In this document: piece by piece, positions 24,601-36,829 of the stretch
Layout of the letters: every line of letters begins with the position of its first letter
How positions within the stretch are numbered: position 1 is the first letter of the stretch
Assembly (NCBI RefSeq): GCF_026914265.1
Contig: NC_069124.1
Location: 52,936,388 to 53,000,387 of the forward strand
From: Mya arenaria
Lineage: Eukaryota > Mollusca > Bivalvia > Myida > Myidae
Reading direction: 5' to 3'
Length of the DNA stretch: 64,000 nucleotides
Translations under genes and position numbers: made by a program
The notes under the pieces: generated by a model
Told to the model about the DNA's origin: nothing
Databases searched by the model: none
Seen by the model: the letters and a program-made list of their open reading frames with translations, nothing else

Positions 24601-25335
24601 TAAGCTTTTAGTAAATTTAGACACGGGGTTGCCCCGATTCGTATTGAAACTGGTCGGTATGAAGGCCTGAATGTTGAAAGTAGAATTTGCCCTTTTGGTG
24701 GAAATAATTCTATAGAAAGTGAGTTGCACGTTATGTTGCACTGTTATGTTTACAATGATCTAAGGGAAGACTTATATACTATAAGGCTTTAATGAAAAAT
24801 AACATATTTAGTGATAATATAATTACCTGTTTTCCAGCACAGATCCAACTATAATAAAAACCTGTGCCAAAACCTGTTACAGTATTTTACAAAGGCGTCG
24901 TTTTTTACTTTGTAAATAAAGTTACTCTTTTTATTAGCATCTTCACTATGTATGTTTTATTATGTTGTCATGCTTTCAAACATTTTTGCTAATAAGTTAA
25001 ATTATTTTAGCTAATTTAATATTGTTGTTTTTTTTTGTTTTTGTTTTTTGTTTGTTTTTTTTTGGGGGGGGGGGGTAAAAGAAACTATTAATTTCTATAT
25101 TTTACTACTCGATATGAAATATTTAATGATTTTAGCAAATCTATTAGCTTTTAGAATACATGTACATGAATATTGTGTAGATATGTAAAATATTACTGTA
25201 AAAGGTCATGGACCATCTCTTATAATTCCGAATGGAATGGCATTGCACTGTTTTTTAATGTTATTTTTCATTGTATGTGTTTTGTGGTATGTGAAATGAT
25301 GAGATGTAAATACAGATACCAACTATAAACTATCT
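20831..25335 (+). mobile_element. LINE retrotransposon, plus strand, nearly full length but broken
   Basis: In order: ORF1 (to 21614), endonuclease and reverse-transcriptase ORF2 (about 21626-24790) and an AT-rich 3' region ending near 25335 with a poly-T/poly-G run at 25028-25076. The 3' end lacks an obvious poly-A; the last part is ATGTAAATACAGATACCAAC. The element lies between the two FAXDC2 genes, which are transcribed from the opposite strand. The clade cannot be fixed from reading alone; RRM-type ORF1 plus a C-terminal cysteine/histidine motif suggests an L1/Tx1- or I-group element. Confidence 0.85.
21626..24790 (+). pseudogene. LINE ORF2 (endonuclease, reverse transcriptase), broken
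   Basis: Endonuclease remains lie at about 21626-22450 (FWNVRGWKTDANSDN; GSGGVGFFIRN; YICGDFNGRCGDNDP followed by a stop; FTSVSTKGKSVVDYCFVSHE). The reverse transcriptase is the longest intact piece, 22678-23775: GVDNIPVEVLN, FIDFRKAYDTIDRNILW, CGLRKGCILSPLLFNLFIND and the catalytic IIYADDIVLLAES. A stop after GDRCL and a frame change lead to the thumb/C-terminal part, 23766-24245 (YTYLGVVFHEHLDLN; NRAQRFFLGVGKYTPNDG). A final segment near 24610-24790 holds a degenerate CPF...ESELHVMLHC motif. At least four stops or shifts mean it cannot encode a working enzyme. Confidence 0.85.
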
Positions 25336-26782
25336 TGTAAATTATCAGTTCTGATTGCATATTTGTCGGTGATTGAAGTGTTGAATATATTTTCATTATA
25401 TTTTTATCATCAGTGCACATAACAGATTAAACTGACCAAACATTTTAGCATTTTCAATGCATAATATATCGCACTAGTTTGCCCATCGTATAGCAGCAAC
25501 CGTCACCTTTGAGTTAAAGGCCTTGGATTTTCAAATATGACCATCTCTACATATATTTCATCATAATTACAAATAACATCAAGTTCAATAGTAACTCTAA
25601 TAACATCAGTCATATTTTTTATCTAGTTTAATTATCTGATCTAGTGGCGAACTGTTTGAACGAACATGATGAGAATCTGACCACAGTTTATGAAGATTGG
25701 ACTGAAAATCAGATATTAAATATTTTCAGATAGTTAACACTTCTAGATCTACCTCCGACACGAGCCATTCAAGACTTTAACGCGTTCAGCACATTTAACG
25801 TACTTAAGAATTTTCGAGAAATTGGGGCCTAGTAAAAAATATTCTTTCATCTAAAATGTTCATTTAAGGAATGAATTGCGCGGTTGATGTCATTATCGGG
25901 GTATGTACGCAATTGGGCTGGTCAGTGTGTGTGGAGTCCTATATGTCCTTATATTTACACCAATAGTTCTTTATTTCATTTAAGAATTAATTCATTTCAG
26001 TTCAGAAAATCTTTCAGTAATCCTTTCTTACCCATTCTGTAAAAAGAACGACCCGACTGTAACCGGAAACATTTTTTTCAAATGACGTCACAATAACGCG
26101 GGAAAAGATCAACCACTTTAACTGACTTTTAAACGTAAAATTGAAACCCTTATGGCAACAATACATTTAAAATATAATAAATTAACACTTTCTAAAATGT
26201 TGATTTATATTTTACGGGACCTGCTGTCACAATACAAACAATAACAAGATCAATAGTTTTCATATATATTGGTATGCATTGAATTGCGATCCGAACATAT
26301 CGAATTGCCGTTCATATTTTAAGGAATGGAAGTTGAGGTGTAAATATTCGTTATTAAATTGATTTAACCTTTTTGGTCAGACATAGTCAATAATCAATAT
26401 ATTCATTAAGAATGTACAGACAAACATCCACAGCAAGTTTTACAGAAATTGGTTTAAAAATGTGACACATGGACTGTTTTAGATTGAAAGATTTTAGAAA
26501 ATTGGACCTCGTGACCTATTTCTCGAGACTTGACCCATAATCGAACAGGACCTAGATTTCAATACGACACACATCCATTAGCTAGAAAATGTGTTTGCTA
26601 AAATGTTAACTAGCAAAATGTGCGCAGATGATATGCGTGCTCGCTGGCGAACAACCAATCACATTGGCTTATAATACACATCATGGAATTATAATCTTTT
26701 GGCAATTCCAAAGATTAAAACAACAAATGGAAAATGCTTGAACAAAACACATGTTTTTCTTAACTTTTAATTAATTTCCAAT
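25336..26782. other. intergenic, nothing recognised
   Basis: AT-rich sequence between the LINE and segmental duplication unit 2. I see no open frame with coding character, no tandem repeat and no clear TIR element. A promoter for neighbouring genes is not expected here, since the 3' end of FAXDC2 copy 2 faces it. Confidence 0.5.
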
Positions 26783-28540
26783 CAAAGCACAAATAACACA
26801 TCATATCACAGACTAAATTCACAATACCTGAAGCAGTCTCAAAATGACCAGATTAAAGAATTAAGCAACAGATCCAAAGCAATGGGGCATATCATTTAAA
26901 TATTTAATTATGGACCAGCAACAACATCAAGTACACCTCTAAATGTTACACATTTCAATTATCAACATATTTTCTTTAATATTTTTTCAATTATATTATT
27001 TTTTCAAATGTTTACAATCAATGTTTTATTCATAGTTTGCAACAAAAGATAACACAATATGAAGGCAGGAGAATACTTTTGTTGATTAAATTAATGATGG
27101 TGAGGCAACCTTTTTCCAAGTATCAATGCTAACTACATGTAAAAATGCCCACTGAGTAAAATTTGACTAGGAGATATCTTTCTTCAATGGAATGAAATTT
27201 CTGTCAACTGTTGCTTCTGAAAAATCTATTTGCTATAAATGTGATTAAGTGTATTCTAAGACATATATGTGGAGAACAGTGTAGAATTAACAGTGCAACA
27301 GTGAACAACAACATATCAAATCTAGATTATATATGGTGAAAATATATGTTTTCTGTTTAAAATTCAAGCTTTTTTGGCGAATCACATGAAATACTTGACG
27401 ACATTCCATATACAACAATAAATGTTTTAATCATCTACACACATAGAAATGATAATTGCAGAGAAAGGAGATTCACTTGAACATTTATTTGACACAGCAA
27501 GGATTTTCTACACATTTTCAGACACTTAAATATAATTGTAATTGATTCTAAACTAAAGCATGCCTAAACCAATCAGCAAAATGAGATCAAGAAATCAAGA
27601 CATACAGAGATAGTCAAACAAAATGTAATTAATGAAACATAAACATACTTAATAAAGTATTCAATAAGACTATTTTAGTTAAGGATGTGTGTACTAAATA
27701 GAACAACTTCTTATATCAAGAAAATAAAAGATCCTAACAGCAAGTAAAACAACATAAAGTCATGGCCTTCAAGATCACTATCATAGCATAGCTAATATAA
27801 GCATCTAGTAAATACAATAGTCATGATCACATTAACAAAACATACATGTATACCATTGCTCAATACACATATAGCCATTAAGTCTTTTTGAAACTGTTTT
27901 AGCATTTCCTCGTGGCTCAGTAATTAAAAATCAAAAGTAAAATCTCTGCATGTACATCTTTTATATAATTTAAAAAAATGGTTACATGGTTTATTCCAAT
28001 GCCTACTGAAGTAAAACTTGCCTTAAATATTGTTTCTGAATGGACAGTCAATATAAAAATATGTAAATTCTTTCTGTGATGATAACAAATGAATATGCAG
28101 TTATTGTATGCAGACTTGGAGACCGGTACAAGTTACAATAAACTCTCTATTAAGCAGACTTGTGTGTTCATAAAGTTAAATGAGACATATATTGACTTCT
28201 GTCAACAGCAGCTTCTACAATATCCAGAAACTACAATCACAACATATCTTTTTTTTATATCTTTCAAACATTTCGCTGCTGATTAATAGAGCAAAAATAT
28301 GTCAATTTTACTGAGACCATAAACATAGCTTTATGTCCACCGAGAAAACAACTATTTATACTAAATGATATAATATACAGGTACATGTACCTTGCAAAAT
28401 AGCTCTGTTTAATTGTCAAACCATTTCATCAATAATACAGACAAATGCACCACTGGTCCCCAATTAACTGGTATAATCATAGCACTTGCTGGTTCTTAAG
28501 GGGAACCAATCTACCCTTAATGCTGTTGTAGGTTCCCAGC

Positions 28541-31500
28541 TTACTCGGGTTTTTTCTTGGGTTCTGCTGGGTACTGGGAATTCAGGGGAACCGTGTTTAG
28601 CAACATGACATGGCGCTGGTACTGTTTACTGGCATGGAACTGGATGTCTGTCCCATGAAGACGGTCCAGCACCCCAAGCACTCCAAAATTTTGGTTGAAT
28701 CTGAAAAACATACATGATATTTTTATGATACATCAATATGTTAAAAAATAAGATTTGATAAGCTGATTCCCATTGCTCAAACACCCAGTAAACCTAACAT
28801 GTCTAATATTGCTTTCAAAGAACATGGACATCCACACTTGGGTACAGACAAATAACTGTTAATCAAAGTACAGTACTAAAAGCAGCTACTTTGAAAGCTT
28901 ATGTCTAGGAAATGTCTAATAATTTCTTTTATGTTTTTTTCGGGGAAATATCATGTAATTTTCACTGCTCTTACAGATTTTGGTTCCAGAGTTGCTTTAA
29001 AAAAGTTAAGTTCATAGAACTGGGTGTAAATTGTTTCAAATGACTACATCAAAATTGCATTGACATATGATGTTGTTTTTCTCGCAAATTTCCCAATTAA
29101 CATTTTTCTTGCCTTTAAGCATTTATAAAGGAAACAGGAAGTTTCGTTGCAAGATCAAAATATATAGTATGACCCGTTAAAATATTGCTTCCTGTGATCA
29201 GTTGGTGAAATAAATTGCAGTTTCACACCTCTACTATACTGATGTTATGTTTTGTTGCAATTTCCTTATATGGTAAAACAATACTATGATATGTATGATA
29301 TGCTAAAACAAAACTTTGGCCTACTTGAGGTGGTGGTAATCGTGAGCCTCGGGTGAAGGCAGGAGAGGAAGGTGGTAGCCACAGTGGGAGATCGTCGTCG
29401 ACAGGAACGCCAGGATGAACCACAGCCATGCAGTTGCTGTTAAAGTATAGAAATGAAACATTAAATCTATGGGAAATAAAATAACTTTCAAACAAAAGCA
29501 TTATTTAACAGATATTAGAGCCAGAGCTATTTGCTTTGCTATGCATGCATGTACTGTCATTGGCAGCATGGGTACAAATTTACATTTGAGTTATATTTCA
29601 ATGTCTTCAAGGTTTTTTTTAAATTACTGGTAAGATAAAGTTTTCGCTTGGCAATGCAGACAATGACACCAAGGCTATCAGAACATTTTCTTTTTTAAAG
29701 ACGGACAATGTGAAATTGTAATTTGTTTATCTCGGGTAACTGCTGGAGGGGTAGATATGATAGCTACAGTGGGGGATTGTGGGCAACAGCAACCCAAGGC
29801 TGAACAACAGCCACGCAGTTGGCAAGCAAATATAGAAATTCACCCATTTAAGCTACACCATAGAGATGCTCGATGAACATCAGAATTTCTGAAGTGACTT
29901 ATATAATGCAATTTGCACAATGTAACCAACATTGTCACAGAACACTAAGACCATAACTTTCGATGTGAACAAGAGCACCCAAGTAGATGCCAGTACTCAT
30001 CCAAACATTTTCAGTTGGTTTAGGGAAATAATTCTATAAACATTTTTCCGCTGCGTCCTATCTTTTGTTTTCTCACCAATTTTTAACATAGTTATGATTC
30101 TAAAAATATTGCTCCATTAACAGATTTAATACATAGTTATATTTTAATCAAATAATCCATAATTCAGTCATGTGTATATCGCTTCATTCAATACTGGCAT
30201 CAATGGATGACTTTGAACAACAACAGGTAATTTAACTAATTTTATACACAATTTACAATGATGGAAACTATCAAGAGCCTGCAAGCACTGGTCTGTTCAA
30301 TTGTTTACAGAGCTTTTTCACATTCTGGAGCTAATAAATATATATATATATGTGTAACAAGATATCTTGAGCTATTAATACAAGAATTGGGGCTTGTTCA
30401 GCTAAACGTCTAATTTTGAAGACTGATCTTACACAACATACCAAGATGTGAGCCCATGATGAGGGGTCCGAGGGTTGGCGGGAGGATGTTGCTGATCACA
30501 TGCTCTACTGGGTGGGCATACACGGCAACAATACCTATGGGGGCCGTCCACTCATGGTGGAGCTTGTGGATGTGCTTGTACAGTCGAGGGTGGTGAAGCA
30601 GCCTGGAAAAATATTGTATTTTTTAGACCTGTTAAACATTAGAAATTCACAATATGATTTATATAAAAATATAGTGTAATCTCCTTCATGTTCAACCAGG
30701 ATACTTGTCATTTAAATAATCAAAAACCTTCATTTGAAAGAGGTCTTTAAATTTAAAATTAAATATTGATTATATATCTGCAATATAAAATTCATTGCTG
30801 TGTATCACAGAAGTTTTGCATCCCTGCACCTTAACACTCTTTCTAACCTATGTGAGTAATAGAAGCAGAACTCTTCCACAAAGGAGAATATAAGAATCTC
30901 CAGCATGACCCAGGTGAACGTTGGTAGCTCCCCGCCTATTGTTGACGACCCTCCTCGTAACTGGAAGAGGTAGGATGCCACAAAAATAAACGGCACTCCC
31001 ACAACGAGCATGTTGAACACTACCTGTCTGACTGCCTTCCACAGTTTCGGCATTTCCACCTGGTAAAAAAAAACAATAAAAATTCAATTGATTCAAACCT
31101 CAATTATATCGATGACACGACTTTTATACACCAAAGTTTCAACCCATTTTCAGAATTGCATCTTTAACCAGTTGTTTTACTATTTGTTCAGTACTCTCTG
31201 CTTTAACCACATTTCTTGGAACTGACTTAAGAGTAAGTGCAAATTTATAGAGGATCATTGTTTGTTTAAGTGAAAGTTACCTATATATTTTACAAAGTGA
31301 GTACCAAAACCCAAGTTAACAATGGCATTGCCACATTTGAAATACTTATGGACATGGTTAAAAAGTGTTTGAATGAAATGGCCTTAGCCAAACTTTTTTT
31401 CTTTGAAAAACAGATTTATAGCTAAAATCAACATTGTAAAATTATATACTTTAACATCCTCCTGTATTTTGTACTTGAGTAGACATGCTGGCACGCCATA

Positions 31501-32805
31501 GACATCCAACAGCATAAAGAAACTGTTGCCAAGCCAAAACACTCCTTGTGTCACTACAAATGTTCCTGAAATGAAAAAAAAAATCCATTATAAGTTGTTA
31601 AAAGGATTTGAATAGCTGGAAGAAATGCTTCTATTGCCGTTTTGGGTTTCATATTTGATTTACAAGTTCATTTTCAATATTTCAGGTTGAAAAAAGATGA
31701 GGACAGTAACAGAGAAGTGATGAGATTTAACATTCTCTCAATTCATTCCCCTATTCAATTTCATGTTATTTAATCAAGACAAGTGGCAGCACAATCAGAT
31801 GCGTATATATGCCAATGCTTGTCCCAGTCATCAGAGAGAATAACTTAACAACAATTAAAGTGGAACTTAATTGAAAGTGAAAAATCTTAGACTTGAACAT
31901 CCATGTTTGGGAGAAAAACTGCCAAAGCTGATGGCAAGGAAATTCAAACTTCCACTTTCAAATTCTTAATCTAAGCCCTGAACTGTAAAAAGCCAGAGTT
32001 ATGGGCCTTGCTCCATATGTGTATTGTCTCTGGCAATGGTGTTTTTTCAATATCTTGAACCTTTTTTTTGTTATGGCTTAGGGAAAGAGCTTTTAAATAC
32101 CAACAAAGACACCTGAAAGGCAATACCTGGACTTTTGTTCTGCCATAAACAGACGACTAAATATTATTATTAAGTAAATAATATAACTCAGAAAGTGAAA
32201 TCATTCACTATTAGTTAAATCATTTATGACTCCATGAATAAATGATCCATTACCAATACAGCAGAACCAAAAGTCATTCTCCTGTCCCCAGTGTGTGTAC
32301 ATGTAGTCCCAGCAGCTCTGCCAGAAACTTCCCGTGGCACCCCACAGACGATGGATTTGCCTGGAAATTGAAATACAGGTATAACAGGTATTTTTAGTTT
32401 TAGAGTCAATATTCAAACATTCTCAAAGGAACACACATATGTATATTTCAAATAATAAATTAATTTACATATCAATGAAGCACATGATTTACAATATATT
32501 TATTCAAAGGTTACTAAAATTCCCATGTATATTATCAAGCATAATGTGCTAAAATCAATAGGCAAAAAAACAGTAGGTAACAAAATAAAAATAAACCGAT
32601 AATTATATTCAACATTTACCTGCTACTGTACTTACCAATGAAATGAATTTCGAGCAGCAGCAAATAGAAGAAGGCATGAACCCATGATATACAGGGCTTT
32701 CTTCACAGAGTCCATTATTCGCCCAATCTTAGGGCCCTTGCTCTGGCTCTGGCTCACCTCTGCTGGCAACCCCAAAGCTTCTGGTGTGTCTCTTAAGTCA
32801 GCCAT
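28541..32805 (-). CDS. FAXDC2: fatty acid hydroxylase superfamily protein, FAXDC2-like, copy 2
   Basis: Seven exons mirror copy 1: 32636-32805, 32254-32360, 31450-31565, 30848-31059, 30442-30602, 29325-29436, 28541-28700. All introns are GT-AG (exon 4 donor is AG|GTTAGA against GTAAGA in copy 1). The product is 345 aa. Exons 3 and 4 are identical in protein to copy 1, differing only at synonymous sites, while exons 1, 2, 5 and 7 carry a handful of substitutions (for example GKEND to GQEND, FRASK to FHASK). All three histidine boxes are intact, so this should be an active ER membrane oxygenase. One extra A in a poly-A run of exon 7 shifts the frame and ends the protein at PKKKPE, where copy 1 continues PKKNLNKLGTYNNI; the change lies after the catalytic core. 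Which C-terminus is ancestral is not known. Confidence 0.9.
29741..29821 (-). pseudogene. dead duplicate of FAXDC2 exon 6 (copy 2)
   Basis: Counterpart of 10934-11014, reading [21 protein letters not shown]. Here the tryptophan codon is still intact and no stop occurs in this part, but the acceptor AG is missing (GCTTGCC in place of an AG) and the segment with the third histidine box is gone. It is therefore not expected to be spliced. Confidence 0.75.
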
Positions 32806-33421
32806 TTTTGCTGTAATTAATAAATTAAGATCAGATGGAACTGTTTTGTTTATTTGTTGTTTCTAAGTTTTCTTTATACTTAAAAAATGACCCTTTAGTC
32901 ATAAAAATGTTGGCACTTTATATTATTTTTTATATATAATTATCATATTTTTTTGAAGATCAAAATGCAGCAGGTCATTTTCATGTTCACTGTACATGTC
33001 TTAGTTGATAATGATTGTCAAGTTAATATATGTGTGCAAATAATAGTGATCAAAATCATTTGTTATTGCAGATTTTGAAATTACATACATGTATGTTTAA
33101 GCTCCTCTGGCTCCAATTTCTCTAACAAGCTTAAGCTATGACCGACTGCGCAAATAAGAAAGAAAAACGTTATAGATTTTGACCCTCGCCTGGTAACGAT
33201 AAAATATGCTATATACTTCTACGCAATACTTTTTCATAGATTCAAACGCAAAGAGTGATATGAATAATGTGAAAAGAGTAGGGATGTCCAACCTTCAGCA
33301 GTCATAAATTATTCTTGCCATGCATAAATCTTCATTCAAAATAAATCTTTCCACTGCGAACTGTCAATTTCGGAATGGTAAAAGAGTATCTTTCTCGTTG
33401 TCATCCCAGATTGAAAACCCC

Positions 33422-34131
33422 GTAGTAAATTACATTATTACGTTAACATACTCATACCAACACTGAACTTTGTGGATGAAAGAAGAATAAAGGATTGAGA
33501 TTTTTAAGGGAAACACTATTTAAATGAAATACTCTGCACTATTTAAAGAATTATATTGGCTCTACAGATCGCACCGTACTACACTGTGTACGGCGAACAA
33601 ATAGTACACTAGCACGGGAAGTAGCAGATGGCCAATGTGGTAAAGGATTGTGGAAAAATTTTTAATGAAAGGCGATTTAAATAGATTTATGTATAAGTGT
33701 AAGTAATTATGTTTTCCTTACTTATTACTTTTATTCGATTCGAATGCTAGTAGTAGTAGTTACTTGTACCGTTGCTTGTTTTACACAAATTACTGATAGG
33801 GTTTAGTCAAAACGTCCACGTCTAGTATTGATCGATATGTTGATCAAGATCAATACAAATTCCAGAGTTATAGCCCTTGAATTTTGATTGTTTCAATGTA
33901 TTTTAGTGTTATTTGTTTTAAAACTTATTGACTTCTAGTTGATTTTGGCTCTGATAAGCCTTATACGTACTTTTACTCTTGCTAACAAGTAAAATTTTTC
34001 ATAATTGACGTATGAACTGTACAGTACTCGTTCAGGAGCAGTATTTTTCTTGGCAAATGTGTTATATAAAATATGTGTTTTCTTTGCATCAAATGTTCAA
34101 GAAACATCTGAAGCATTTACCTTATTTTTAA
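33422..34131. other. intergenic, nothing recognised
   Basis: Follows the end of the duplicated unit. No coding frame, tandem repeat or element ends seen. Confidence 0.5.
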
Positions 34132-34596
34132 AGTAAGTCGCTCATGGTTTGTAAATTGCACCTTTTTTTTTAATTACGAAATAAAGTGTGGCAAATTATA
34201 AGGAGTGTTTAAAACAAAAATACCAAAAGCTGGAACCCTTCAGCAAATGCTGATATTTGCTCAAATATGGTCTTTGAAGACCACAATCTGCATAAGCATT
34301 AATAACACGATTGAAAATTAATTACAGCTGTGGTGTTGCGTGATCGGCTGATTGATATTTATAATCACATGATGTTATTAATATATCGTTAACAGGTCAA
34401 CATATCCACCACTTTTGGTGGCCATGTGGACTAGCCAGCTGTTTTATACTTTTTTTCTTGACTTTACCAGTGTGAGTTCGAAACCCACTTAAACCAAAAT
34501 ACTTTTTTATGCTATAACTGTATTTGTTTCTGCAATTTGGATTTCATACAGTAAAATAATGAGAAAATAAGTGTTGTCAGATGCATTACCTCTTAA
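34132..34596 (+). mobile_element. TIR element with internal tRNA-like segment, copy 1
   Basis: Aligns along most of its length with the reverse complement of 59057-59554. The left end follows TTAA (34128-34131) and begins AGTAAGTCGCTCATGG, matching the terminal repeat AATGACTTGCTCATGG of the other copy. A tRNA-like part (about 34419-34498) has an A-box-like TGGCCATGTGG and a decayed B box (AGTTCGAAACC). The right terminal repeat is diverged or lost, so the right end is approximate. Confidence 0.7.
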
Positions 34597-35093
34597 TGGT
34601 CATGTGAATATCATGTCACAATCTCCAGTATCGGCATTTCATAAATTTGCTTGTAAGACATAACTCCTGATATTCATACAAAACTTTTTAAACATGTTGC
34701 CATAGACTAAACCCACATGTATATTGTATAGCAATGCTGTTCATTTATTGAGCTATGCCTCTCATTTGACTGAGAAAAAAACATAAAAGCATTGGCAGTC
34801 GCTTATTTCAGTGTTTTTCATTGCTGATTTCATTGTCCGAGCCTTTCAACTCACACCATCTAATTAGCTTTGATGCATTATTGTTTTTTTTCATGTTCAC
34901 CTTGGTGACCGGAGGAATGGATTGTATTAACATTAACCAAAATGCTTTAAATCACCCAGCATACACTTTCAGAGCACTCACACGATTCTGTGAATGGGAA
35001 TTGCAAAAAGAATACTTGAATATTGTCTTTTTTTTAAAATATAAGACTTTATATGAAGTCATCATCAAAATTATTTTTAGCTCACCTGAGCAC

Positions 35094-35580
35094 AAACCTA
35101 AAGGAAAATGTCAACAATTGGTTATAATCATCTTCTTCTCCTAAACCGCTTGGACAATTTTGATGAAACTTCATAGGAATGATCCTTGGGTGGTGCTTTT
35201 TTCAAAATTGTTCAAAGAAATTAATTCCATGCAGAACTCTGGTTGCTGTGGAAACCTAAAGGAAAATGTCTACAATTGGTTATAATCATCTTCTCCTAAA
35301 CCGCTTGGACAATTTTGATGAAACTTCATAGGAATGAACCTTGGTTGGTGCTTTTTCAAAATCATACAAAGAAATTAATTCCATGCAGAACTCTGGTTGC
35401 CATGGCAACCTAAAGGAAAATGTCAACAATTGGTTATAATCATCTTCTTCTCCTAAACCGCTTGGACAATTTTGATGAAACTTCATAGGAATGATCCTTG
35501 GTTGGTGCTTTTTTCAAAATTGTTCAAAGAAATTAATTCCATGCTGAACTCTGGTTGCCATGGCAACCTGAAGGAAAAAA
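35094..35580. repeat. 157-bp tandem repeat, three units and a bit
   Basis: Units start with AACCTAAAGGAAAATGTC near 35094, 35251 and 35409, and a fourth start (AACCTGAAGGAAAAAATA) lies near 35566. Each contains CTCCTAAACCGCTTGGACAA and CCATGCAGAACTCTGGTTGC. Units are more than about 90% alike by eye. Confidence 0.9.
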
Positions 35581-36242
35581 TACAAAACTTTTTTGGCAAA
35601 TACTATGAAGCCTAGTGCTTAAATCTTTGGTGTGTAACATTGTCTATTGGTTATCTTCCATGTTTATTCAAATAATGCCGCTGGAGAAAAATTGGCCTCA
35701 CCCCGTGGGTTACAAGTTCATTATAAACCCATTTTGTTAAAATCGGATAGTTATGTAAAGTTTACCCGTGAAGAAAGGGCAGCAAGTCTTGCTATATGGT
35801 CTCTCTTTTTGTTGGAGATTCCACTACTTTCTATTTTTAGTAAAAATGGAATAGATTTTAAATTTTATTAAGTCTTCAACTAAGGCTATTATTGTTCTTT
35901 TTTCATCTATTCAAATAATTATTATACACTTTATTCTTTAGAAGAAATTTAATTTTTACTTAATGATAAATCTAATAATCAGACTTTTCCATTGAACTTC
36001 ATGTAGATTATTGTAAAATTCATGTAGATTATTCTAAGCTAAAATCTTCTGTGTGGATAGTGAATAAGCCTTATATCAAGAAACATAGGGAAATTGATGT
36101 TGTCTTAGATGGATGCAGTGATAAATATTAGTTGAAGGTGCTGAATGTGTTCTGATATCTGATTTTTAGAGCTTAAGGAAGTTTATTGATTTTATTGGAT
36201 GTTGCACTGTTTGTTGTTTGTGTATCTATACTAAATGTTTTT

Positions 36243-36655
36243 TTAGTGTGCAAGCAATTTAACATAGTTTTTTCAGTGTGCAGGCAATTTAACGAAGTCC
36301 TGTCAGGTTGCAGGCAATTGAACAAAGTCCTGTCAGTGTGCAGGTAACTGAAAAAAGTCCTGTCAGTGTGCAGGCAACTGAAAAAAGTCCTGTCAGTGTG
36401 CAGGTATCTGTACCAAGTGCTGTCAGTGTGCAGTCAGTTAACAAGTCCTGTCATTGTGCAGGCAACTGAACAAAGTCCTGTCAATGTGCAGGTATAAGAA
36501 TAAAATTCTGTCAGTGTGCAGTCAATCATCAAGTCCTGTCAGTGTGCAGGCAACTGAACAAAATCCTGTCAGTGTGCAGTCAATCATCAAGTCCTGTCAG
36601 TGTGCAGGAAACTGTGACAAGTCTTGTCAGTGTGCAGGCAACTGTGACAAGTCCT
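36243..36655. repeat. 30-bp minisatellite, about 13 units
   Basis: Unit of the form GTCCTGTCAGTGTGCAGGCA followed by ACTGAACAAA, with variants. Some units are shortened to about 28 bp. The open frame across 36454-36726 is a consequence of the near-30-bp period and not a gene. Confidence 0.9.
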
Positions 36656-36829
36656 ATTCAGGCAACATGTTTGACCAGTATGTTTTTCAATATTTTTTGA
36701 GAACAAATATCAAGCTATATGGATAACAAAGGTTAAACTCTTTTACTCAGGTGAGCGATTTAGGGCCATCATGGCACTCTTGTTTGAAAATTTGTTCATG
36801 GATGTATCTTAGAAGCATGGGTTACAATA

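Larger units (their letters stand above)
26783..33421 (-). repeat. segmental duplication, unit 2
   Basis: Collinear with 7705-20269 but without the unit 1 insertions. It keeps single, uninterrupted sites for the MITE (about 27003), the pogo-like element (TA at 32016-32017) and the LINE (about 33167), so it approximates the pre-insertion state. It has its own extra of about 100 bp in intron 1 (about 32455-32560). Confidence 0.9.
35079..36783. mobile_element. composite element with 11-bp inverted ends, two internal tandem arrays
   Basis: Left end AGCTCACCTGAGC (35079 on) and right end CTCAGGTGAGC (36746-36756) are perfect inverted repeats over 11 bp, followed at the right by GATTTAGGGCCATCATGGCA. 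I recall similar termini as common in bivalve genomes, which I cannot check here. The interior is non-coding and holds a roughly 157-bp and a roughly 30-bp tandem array. Most likely a non-autonomous DNA element; superfamily unknown. Confidence 0.6.

Noticed and set aside
29223-29501. 92-codon minus-strand frame over FAXDC2 copy 2 exon 6
   Set aside because: Wrong frame; the real exon (29325-29436) in the other frame carries the HDYHH box and splices correctly.
36454-36726. 90-codon frame with repeated SVQ and CDKSCQCAGN units
   Set aside because: Created by the 30-bp minisatellite period.
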